Source of the DNA: Lingula anatina
Taxonomy: Eukaryota > Brachiopoda > Lingulata > Lingulida > Lingulidae
Assembly (NCBI RefSeq): GCF_001039355.2
Contig: NW_019775766.1
Coordinates: 142,808-206,807 of the forward strand
Reading direction: 5' to 3'
Length of the DNA: 64,000 nucleotides
The notes under the pieces: model-generated
The model's database searches: none
The model's input: only the letters and a program-made list of their open reading frames with translations
What the model was told of the DNA's origin: nothing
Part shown: positions 1-9,900 of the stretch, piece by piece
How positions within the stretch are numbered: position 1 is the first letter of the stretch
How the letters are laid out: each line of letters begins with the position of its first letter
Translations under genes and position numbers: made by a program

Positions 1-1187
1 GGGTAAGAGATTTGAATGAGTATAAACTTTTATCAGAAGCCAGAGAAGTCATCTTACAGGTAGACAATGCAGCTCAGTTTGACAGCTAAGCACGCTCTGT
101 TCTCCAGTGGCTCGATTGTCGTCATTGGACCACGTGACCACGTAGCTCATTAACTCCCAGGCCGAGCAAATAGGACGTTTTTTAAAGCCAAAAATTTACA
201 AAATGAGCTTTTAATTTGTGTATTTGGATAAAAATATCGTTAGTTGGGCATGTTTTCTGAAGAATATGTTCCGTTCAGGCCATTCCGACGGCATGAAGCA
301 AACCCTTTAAGAGATTTTAACAAAAAACCAAACTTTTTAGAAAAAAAACAGGGACTAACTTTGAATGTAAAAATGGATTCATTAACCATTGGTAAGTAAG
401 GGAAAATTGTTTTTACTCCAGGAAAATTCATTTTTTTGGCCAAAACGAAGAGTTATTATTGCTTTTAGCTAGATTGATTTGAGAAAGAGAGATGGTGTTG
501 CCAGCAACAGTAAGGAAGGTTTAATTTAGTCCGATATTTTTGTGTGGGTCAGAACGGATACATCTTGTTATTATTTATAAGTTCCACTAGGACAAACAAT
601 TCTTACTTTTGATAATTTTTTTTAACATAGTCATGTGGAGCTATATATTGAGAACAGTGAAAACGTCTTGAACGCTCTCATAATGTCCAACAAAATGTCA
701 GAGGATCAAAAAATAGAATAAAATTATTATTAATTTCTGGAATTACACGAAAGACAAAAATTTTTGAGTCTCCCTGCTATAAAACGATCTCCTGAAATCT
801 GGTAGAATAATTCTCAGCAAATCAGTTCCTTTGTTTCATTTAGTGTTTGGATTCTACAGCAGAGAAAACAATCCATTTGTCAAGAGGTTAATAAGTGTTT
901 ATTGTCAAAACCTTAACGATTTCTACTGCTATTTGTTTTCTCGTTTGGAATCTCTCCACATACGTTAGAGGTGCGGCAATAATTACATTTTTAGGAAACG
1001 ATCATTAGCTCTGTACTGAAAGTCTTACTTCACGCTCGTCATAAAGTCACAGAAATGTACGGAAATTGCCGATCGATCAAGTACTCGTTAGTTAGTTTAA
1101 CTAATGTATCCGAGTTGCATTGACTTTTCAAAGGTGCGTGCAGGTACACGTGTACAGTACACAGGCTTGAAAATACTCCACAAATCT

Positions 1188-1308
1188 GAATAAAGTAATT
1201 TTTTCTTTTATCAACAACTGAATATTGAAATATTTTACCTCCATTAATATAATATATAATATGATATATAATATTAAGCTGTTGATTGAAGAAAAAATTA
1301 CTTTATTC
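1188..1308. repeat. Fold-back element with about 32-bp inverted arms and an AT-rich loop
   Basis: The left arm (about 1188-1219) starts GAATAAAGTAATTTTTTC. The right arm (about 1277-1308) is its near-perfect reverse complement, differing at about three positions. The loop of about 57 bases contains an (AT)n-like stretch. This is the structure of a small MITE or fold-back element. I could not define a target-site duplication, so the transposon family is unknown. Confidence 0.65.
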
Positions 1309-2220
1309 TTTTAACATAGCACAGCTGATGAAATTCCTTTTCTGATCCACAAAACTGACCTCCAAAATGTGTTCTTATCCCGAACAAATTTTTGATTCCA
1401 TTTCTCGATCACGTCACAAATATTGTATTGTATAGGCCTACTACTCTTTTCTTTATAATTTAAGGGTCTTTTCAAGTTTCACTTTGCAATAATTAAACAT
1501 CTTCCATGCGTCACATTTCACGCATAACACCAGGGGAAGTGTTGTCAGATTTATTAAGAGCAGAGAGGGGCCTACTATAGCTCTATACACTGTAGCGCTA
1601 GGCCCACTACTTTAAAATGAAATGCCTCCGCTGAAACCAATTACTACCATTTAACAATAAAACCATCCGATGCCATAACCATACTAAGGCCTAGATCTTA
1701 TGCTAAATGAATGTTATAAACATATCTACTTGCTTTTATTTTCATGTAGCCTATTTTTAAAGAATCAGACTTTCTCCCATTTTGCCAGAAATTTATTTCT
1801 TAAATTTACTGTTAATTTTATTGGGACATAATAAGATTTTAAGCATGCCAGAGCTCTAAGTCCACATTATATTTACGCCATGATACAGCCACCTCAGCTT
1901 GCTACTAGAACTACTGGCCATGGCCTACCACTGACCACTCGTTCATGTTATCAATCCTCCCTATGGATTAAGCCGTCAATGTAGGCCTATATCAGAACCG
2001 AAGCTGGCGTTAATCTTTAAAAAAATCAACATAATTTTAACTAACTTTAAATTTTACTTGGAAATTCTTCATAAAATGCCACTTTTTATATTGCATGTAG
2101 GCTCCTATTAATCACTTATCACCATTTAGGCCTACACTTTTAATTTTAGGCTACGTCTTTTAATCGGATATTCTTTATTTAAGGCCTTAAAGTATTAAGT
2201 TGTGTTCACTTTCATTTTTT

Positions 2221-2272
2221 TTTACTGTAAACAGTAAAACACAAGTATAGGCCTTTTACTGTAAACAGTAAA
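2221..2272. repeat. Tandemly duplicated hairpin (TTTACTG-TAAA-CAGTAAA)
   Basis: The 18-base hairpin TTTACTGTAAACAGTAAA occurs at 2221-2238 and again at 2255-2272. Each copy has a 7-bp stem and a 4-base loop, and the copies are separated by a short spacer containing AGGCC. It probably arose by local duplication. No function is implied. Confidence 0.7.
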
Positions 2273-2439
2273 GCGCAAACTTGTTTAGGTCTTTTAAGAA
2301 ATAAATGTTGTTATTATTATTAGGCCCCCTATATAGGCCTATATTATAAGGTAAATTTGGCCCTTATTTTCATATTAGGCCTATCATCTTATCTAACAAT
2401 GTGTATTAATTTTAACAAGAATGAACAGTTTTTTGTTTT

Positions 2440-2620
2440 CTAAATTTTCATTCAGGCGTACATAATCATAACGACAGCTTTAAAGTTGAAGAAAGGCCTT
2501 GCATCTGACGCACGCTGTCCGGAGATAAATCTCGGCACTCAATAAGATGGACCAAGTCAAGGCCAGAGAAGTTCACGCGTGAATTGACGAGAAGTAATGG
2601 CGACGACGTGGAAGGCTGGG
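2440..2620 (+). promoter_or_regulatory. Candidate promoter / 5' untranslated exon of giantin
   Basis: This stretch is richer in CpG than its surroundings (GACGCACG, CCGG, CACGCG, GGCGACGACG) and contains AATGGCGACG, similar to the ATGGCG core bound by YY1-type factors near animal transcription starts. It lies about 1.1 kb before the first coding exon, which appears to be reached through a 3' splice site at 3692-3694. The assignment is inference only: no TATA box or 5' end can be seen, and the first untranslated exon could lie elsewhere. Confidence 0.35.
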
Positions 2621-3366
2621 ACCTGCTTACAACAACTTTTTCTCTGAAATTTTTTTACAGGATTGAGCTAGGATTATTTCAGTGCATTACTTTAGCAAAT
2701 GTAGGTGTTTTATATGTCTTGGTTCATCATTGTCCGTGATGTTATAGTTATAGTACTGAAACACTATTACAACTTGGGTACCTTATGTGTGTCTGCCGTG
2801 TCACCTACATCACGCACCTGTCTGGATTTTGCTAAGAGAAACTCTATATTCCGCTCAGCTTCAACGCTGTATAGCACTGATCAACATAATCTGCCCTCAA
2901 ATACTTTTTTCCCAGTAAGATATTGCCCTTGCAATACCGTGACGTTTGAAGTGTGATGCACCAATATATTTTAATTTTAAAAATGTTACATTTATGATAA
3001 AGCATATCTCCCTTTTAAGTTTTTTTAAACTAAAAAAAATCTGTGTTAATTAACATTTTCTGGACTTGAATGACTGAAAAGTGTGCCGTTTAATTATTTA
3101 CTTGGAGCTTATCAATGTATTTATTCCGGTATTATAATTCTAGTAAGTATAAATCCCCCCCCCCCAATTAGTGTCTTATGAAGGGCACGAGGCCTACTTT
3201 TAACATTATTTTACTTTGTGTTTTATTAGAAGAGGTGTGTGTGTGAATATATATATGTATTTCAATTCAGCATATCTGGATACTGAGTATATAAGAAGGT
3301 CGCAAGTTGGCACTAGAAGCAGTTCTAGGAGTAGTTACTGTAAAGGAAAGATCTATATCTAGAGAT

Positions 3367-3538
3367 CAGGGGCGTATCCAGGGTTATTTTCTGACAGTCT
3401 TCTAAATTATCTTTGTTGATTCATCCTCCATTTTTGACCATCTTTCCACAAAAAAATAGATACCTGTCAGTGTAAACTTTAATATCTACTAGTTACTGTC
3501 TTTTGGAAGACCTATTAGACGGCTTCAATCTCCCCCTG
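3367..3538 (+). mobile_element. Short inverted-repeat element (MITE), CAGGGG...CCCCTG ends, copy 1
   Basis: The element begins CAGGGGCGTATCCAGGG and ends CCCCTG. It aligns along its whole length to the reverse complement of 50602-50768; a shared block at about 3414-3440 includes ATCTTTGTTGA and CATCCTCCATTTT. CAGGGGCG-type ends are typical of hAT-related non-autonomous elements in invertebrates, but no clear 8-bp target duplication is visible, so the superfamily is tentative. It encodes nothing. Confidence 0.7.
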
Positions 3539-3694
3539 GGGATGATATTTATATGTCCGACTCTTTGCAGATTTTTTTGGGGAGCCCAAAATATCATTGG
3601 CCCAGGAGGCCCCCCTGGACCTCATGCCATATCTTCTAAATTTTTCACTGAATGGCAATCTCATCTCTGTCTGTACTTTCATTTTCACTTTCAG

Positions 3695-3749
3695 ATACAC
3701 CATGTGTTGCAGAGTACTACATGTCTAGTGTGTTAAAGCCTGGTGAACC
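3695..3749 (+). other. Giantin 5' untranslated segment with two upstream ATGs
   Basis: A good 3' splice site (pyrimidine-rich run then TTTCAG, 3690-3694) precedes this segment. It contains an ATG at 3702 opening a nine-codon frame that stops at 3728, and a second ATG at 3721 whose frame is offset from the main one and runs past the main start. Both could lower or gate translation of the main frame at 3750. Whether the mature leader contains them depends on the real 5' exon structure. Confidence 0.5.
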
Positions 3750-3806
3750 ATGTGGAGCCGTCTTTCTCAGGCTGTACAGGGGGCCTACCCCGAGGAACAG
3801 CCTCAG
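3750..3806 (+). CDS. GOLGB1: Giantin coding exon 1 (residues 1-19)
   Basis: The ATG at 3750 has A at -3. The exon encodes MWSRLSQAVQGAYPEEQPQ and ends CAG|gtcagt in phase 0. The W/L-S-R-L-S start matches the vertebrate giantin N-terminus, which decides this start over the two upstream ATGs. Confidence 0.85.
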
Positions 3807-3910
3807 GTCAGTAACAGTGGGTGCAGTGGAACTGTTTGTGTGGTAGAGAGAGGGAATAGGGGGTGGGAAAGAGGAGATAGAGGGAAAAGGGAGGGAGGAG
3901 AGAGGATGGC

Positions 3911-3957
<47 letters not shown>

Positions 3958-6900
3958 TGTGAAAGCATGGAGGAGTGATAGGAAGACAAGGGAGTAGAGA
4001 TAGATGAGGGAGAAAAGAGAAGACAGATAAAGGGAAGGAAGATAGTACAGAGAAAGGGAGAGAGAGAGTGAGAAAAAAAAGAATGGGAAGAGTTGGAAGG
4101 AGAGATAAAGCGGTAGAAATTTCAAAGGAGCTCCAATGACATAAGCAATATACCATCAGACTGCCCAAACTGCCATGTTTTCAGTACTAGTATTTTTTTT
4201 TTACTCTCCGTGATATTAACTTGTTATGTATTTTGTCAGTGTAGCTGTTTTGTATTATTGAACATGGTTTGATATTCAGAATGATACGAATACATTTTTG
4301 AGTTTTCACTTACTAAGGGTTGACAGTTTATAATTTTATGCACACTTTCTCTAGAGTATAAAGTAGACACCTATGACATTACACTTCCCCATTTTGCTGC
4401 TCTATTTCCCCCTCTCTCCACTCTTCTACCTTTTCCCAGGAGTAGTAGATATCACCTTTATATACAGCTGATAACTTTCATCCTGTTTTACTGTCTGGCT
4501 GCGTTTTACAATTTTAATAAAGATTACAGTAAAATGTAGTACACACAAGACAGGCTTGTTGCAAGCAGTATCAAGGGGGGAGGGGAGGTACGTGGGGGGA
4601 AGGGATGGACCTTTTTACCCCTTAGTTGGTCCAACCTAAAAAATGGCATAGAACTTATAGGTCAAATCTTGATTCAGAGGGGACCTTTCTGTACTGCAGC
4701 ATCCCCTTTGTCTTCAGGCCTGCAAGATCTGAATGGTTTAGCAGACTTGTCATGCCAAAATAGAGATGCCAACAGTCAGTTGTTGTTGACATCAGTATGT
4801 GGGTAAATAATGTAATGTGAGAGTTCATTGCCCTTAGCTTACAGATTGAAGCTATGACTGTATTGACAAACTGCCAACTTTGGGCTCACTCTTGGTATGT
4901 GCTGAGTAAATGGCAGTGATTGATTACTGCATTTATAATTTGGTAAATTTAGTCAAAGAAATATTCACAGTTTTTATTTTTGATAAAATATGTGTCTGTG
5001 GATTAATCATAGTCCCTTCATAATACAAGAAAAGCAAAAAGGAAATATCTCTAACAAAGGTTATGTAATCAACTGTTGTTGGGGATCTAAACTGTCACTT
5101 GAAATAAAACTCACTTTCAGTAAAAAACATACATTTTAACTGACGTGCTTTTAAAGCTATATTAACATGGAATGCTTTTGGCATTTCTTTAACATGATGA
5201 GAAAATATCTAGTAGCATCACCTGGATGTCTACAGGGTCATGTGACATGCCCCAGGTGAGACAACTTTATGTGGAGTACCTGGCATATTGACACTCCTGT
5301 ACTAGTACTGCCTTATAAATACATACGGTACTGTGCTTACTGGGTGCTCATGGATTAAATTATCATGCTTAAGGAATTTAAAAACCTAAGAGATAAAGGA
5401 ATTTTAAAACTTTATAGATAAAGACAGTGATATACAAGTGGAAAATACCTAAGAGAAAAAGATTTTGGTCATGTTTTGTTCTCTTCCCCTTTATTCTCAG
5501 TTATATAGTTTTTGCCATTTCAAATCTTGACATATATGCAAAACATGATTTTGAAGTCAATTTTTCCAAAGATTTCTTTTAGCTGAGACACATTTCATTG
5601 CCAACTCCTGTCATTCTGATCTTCTGTGTGTGATGTTTGTTGTTGACAGCTAATGCCAGGATGGGTCTATTTAAATATTTACCAGGTTCAGTGAATGCTC
5701 TATATGAGCCAGTCAAGACAAGTGCAGGTTAATTCAAGTCTGTGTCACCATGGTTTTACAGTCTTGATTCAGTGTAGAAGTGTGGCACATTTAAATGCAA
5801 ATCAATAACAAAATAAAGGTTTATTTATAGCAATAAAATTATATAATTCTTTTGCCCAGTTTACTGCTCATCATCTTTACTTGTGGTTAATCAGTGAAGT
5901 AAATAATGCATGATATTACCTGCATGTTGTTTATAGATACATCATATTGTAGCGATGGCAGGACAGGTTTGTGGTTTCTGATGGGAAAATGATGAGATGT
6001 GAGATTCAATATGAAATAGATGTAAATGCATACATTTTTAATCTTTTTTTTTTTAGATGAATGCAATGAAAATGTGTAATATTGAGCTTGAATTTTTCTT
6101 TGGTCAATAAAAATTTATATGGGTATGTGCGTGTTGTTTGCATGTTCAATATGTACCGTTCATGTCCTTGCATATAAATGTATGAAAAAACCTTTATGAT
6201 AAAGTATGTACAGCAATTTAAACTACAAATTATTTAAAAGCATTTGCATGTTTATACATCTGAATATGAGGGGGTTTAACTTTGTTACAACGACTCCTGG
6301 ACCAGTAAAGCAGTAAAGTTCTCCACTGTGTTTCAGCCCCAGGGAGGTGAGGGACAGGATACCTCAGTGGCAGCCTCAGAACTGCAGGACCAGCTGGACC
6401 AACAGAATGGCCTGATAAGCCAGCTGAAGGAAATGATCAGAGAGAGGGATGCCTCCCTCAAGACCAAAGAGAAAGAATTAGAGGTAAAATTGGTATTGCT
6501 CGAGATCATCTGAATATCTCGTTTAAAAGAAAGTTTAAGTATGATTTAAAGACAGTAGACCTGTTTTCTTTGTCCCACTTTATGCTCAGGTATCAGAATA
6601 ATTATATACTGCTAATATTTGGGTGGGATGGAATAGTAGTAAGCTTGACCTTGTGGTAAATTGCCAAGTAACATATAATAATAACCCAATGTTTTGGTTG
6701 AATTTAAATTTTGGGTCGTGTGTTTTCTTGTCACATCTTTGTCTAGAGCTGTAGATTACATTTCTTCTTATATATGCTTTATATTACATGCATATCTTAA
6801 GACCTCATTCTTAAGATATGGAGATAAAACTTTCCCATAAAAACCCTATTATATCTTTATCTACTTTGGAATAACATATATCATTATCAATTTTACAAAA

Positions 6901-9900
6901 TATATTGGCCAATTTCATTTTTTAAAATCAAAATTAATGGTTTTTAGCAACTGGAAAAACCATAGTTCATAAAGTTCAGATAAGTTCATATGTCTTCAGT
7001 TGTCAGTGACAAATGTTGATGTCATTAAATATGTGAAGGCCATATATATGTCTGGAATATACCCCAGCCTTGTCCATCATATTATAAACAGAAATATTTG
7101 ATTCGCACAGAGTTAATATTTTTCAGTTATTTGAAGATATATATCATTAAAATGTTCTGTAAATGTTGGTTGGTTTATTTATCATATAGAGTGAGTTTTC
7201 CTCAACATTAAGATGCAGGATGTAAAACTGATGAGTGAACCTCCCCTGCCATGAGCATTGTCTTCTGACAAATTGTACTGATATAATACATTATGAAACA
7301 CTGGCACAGGGAGCTGATACACAAGATGATTAAAAATTTAACTAGAAATGTTTTTCTTCCCTAGGAAACAAATGCCAAGCTGTCTAAGCTGAAACTTCAA
7401 ACCAAAGCCAAGGCCAAGGCAGCACAGAAAGATGCTGAGGCAAAGAAAGGGAATGAAAAGGTGGGCTGGCAACTGGACATTCTTATCTCATCTATCACAT
7501 GTCACTGTAGTTAGTGCCTATTTACTCCATATCTACTTAAGACCAAATCTCTTGAAAAATTACATAATTTGATGACCAGTTCCTCTAAGAATCATGCTGT
7601 TTTTTGATGACGACAACTGTTTGACTTGTTTTTGCTCTTAATTAATCTTTATTTTAACTTTTTTTTGCCAAAAAAAAAAAGATATAAATGCAGCACTTAT
7701 GGTTCTCTGTTTTTTTAATAGGGAAATTATCTGTCTTCAAAATACACAATTTTAGAACCATTTAAGATATATTTCTGTATAGCATTTGTGGTGTTTTTAC
7801 TGTATAGAAGACAATTGTAATTATAAGGTAATTTCATTTTTTCAAAAGGAATGTTCTAATATTCAGAATTTATAACTTAAGAAATATAAATCGTACATAA
7901 AATTCACATTTTTTCTGTTGAAAAAATCATGAGTCATTACCATGCCAATGTAAGGAGGCACGAAATATAGTCACTCAGTCAATTTTCTCCTTATAATTTG
8001 CTGTCATTGTTGTGCTTGTATTCTTTAAATGGTATTATTTTCACCTGTATTGTATACTTAAACACCAGATGCTGTCTTCAAATATCATGAATTAATCAAA
8101 CAATTGCTGCAGTTTTGGCTTTGACATAGTATTTTTACTACTGAAATATTCATGGTGACGGACAGTTGTGACTAGCAGATAGCTGAATGAAGCAAAATCT
8201 ACATGTGGCTTATTCATGGCAGTTTGTTGAAGTTTACTGCACCAAAAACTTGGCCTTGTCATTAAACCAAGTTTGCGGTTTTTCTCAAAACTGTCATAAT
8301 AGGTAGGGCACATGCAAAGATATTGATTAAACAACATTGAATTATTCAGGCTTGCCAGTCGTTTAATACCATAAATGTTGAAGTTGTTTCTGACGTACAG
8401 GCAGATGAAGAAAGCAGCGGAGGAGATCAAGCTGCCAGAGCCAAGGTTCTGGTGCTGAAGAAAAAACTTGACGCAAAAGACAAAACTATCACAGAGAAGG
8501 AGGCACTGCTGGAGGAGAAGTTACGTGAGGTAGCCAACATGGAAAAGATGATCGCTCAGAGAGATGAGGTGGTGCAGACGCTGTCCTCTCAACTGGAGAG
8601 ACTTCACGGTCTCGGAGCAGACGGGCAGGAACAGGACAGTGAGGTAAATATTGTTTTCTTTCTTGAAGACTTTCTTCATCTTCCTTTAGGTTTTTAAAGA
8701 CACTTTATTGATGCAATTTTGCATCAGAATAAAGCAAGTTTTGTGGCTGGTAAGCAATATGCTTGCCTGTGTTTGAAATATTCTAAAGTTCATTGAAATT
8801 TCATCTTGTGTCGATGAGAGTAGAATTGTAAATTTGTATCAATAGGCTTAACTTAATTTTAAGCCATCCAGAGTTTTTGAAACTTGATGAATATGTATAT
8901 GGATAAGTTGCAGCAGATTGATAATGCACCAATAGAATTTATAAGTCTTTAGGCAGATATATTAATTTTTTGTACTTGTTAATATTTCATTCAGTCTTTG
9001 ACTCATTGACTTCTCATATAAGTTATTTTGTATGCATCTTGAAACATTATTTTAGTCTGTATGATACCTGTAATAATATAAATACATGTAATTATATTTA
9101 TATATTATTTTTTTATTATCCATCTTGCCAGCTGAAGACTATTATTATGTCATCCCTGCTGGGCTCAGGATCAGGAGAGGGTTCCAGACAGGACCAGGAG
9201 GCGGCCCAGAGTGCTCAGGTGGGTGGCCAGGGGGGGCATAGGTGGGTGGCCAGGGGGGGAGCACTGGTTGGGGTGGGGGGGTACAGGTGGGAGGGATAGG
9301 GTGGGGGCAGAGTACACAGGTGGGTGATGAGGAAAGAGGACTTTTTAGGAGTCTGTCCCTTTCATTTTGTAGACCTCTGGCCACTTGGACTTGTTGGACT
9401 AAGAAATTTGCTGGTCTTTGAATATAATCTGTAAACTGTGGAAAATGATCTAAAACAAATAACTGATATTTTCATAAGGCTGGCCAATCTGGTTATTTGA
9501 AAAATCTTGTTTTTTTTGGGGTGGTTAATTTTATTTCAAACAAATTGAACATATTTATAACATGGGACCATGATCATAAAGTAATAACAATTGCAACCAG
9601 AATCTGGTTCTTGAAGTTCTTTTGCACCAGCAGTCCTCCACTATTTCTTCAAGTAAGTGTTGTAGACAATTTTCTTACTATGTATTCTTGGGAAAAATAG
9701 GAAGTTGCCCTCAGACATTAATTGATAATTTATTCACAAGAATTGGCTCCATTAAGAAGATGTTATATAACCAAATGTGACTTTTTATCTTATCCAGACA
9801 TCGGGGTGTTCTGAGGTAGGTTGATGATGGTATTTGATGTCAGATCTTAGTCTTTGTGTACAGTCACCGTCATCTTTAGTCACCATCTTGTCGCCAAGGC

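Larger units (their letters stand above)
1..2400. other. Intergenic DNA upstream of the giantin gene
   Basis: No open frame here has splice signals, codon bias or recognisable protein similarity; the few frames are short and AT-rich. The stretch holds a fold-back element (1188-1308), a pair of small hairpin repeats (2221-2272) and a dense cluster of TAGGCCTA-like words from about 1430 to 2400. I see no RNA gene. Confidence 0.6.

Noticed and set aside
2705-2956. Possible 83-codon + strand gene
   Set aside because: No recognisable motif and no coding-like composition; it sits in the presumed leader or intron before giantin.
3717-4168. Overlapping - strand frames rich in Ser-Leu-Pro opposite the GA tract
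   Set aside because: They are produced by the (GA)n/purine tract read on the other strand; no splice signals or non-repeat protein content.
8970-9299. 109-codon + strand frame covering exon 5
   Set aside because: Only the part from 9132 to 9218 is bounded by splice sites; the remainder is intron and G-rich repeat.
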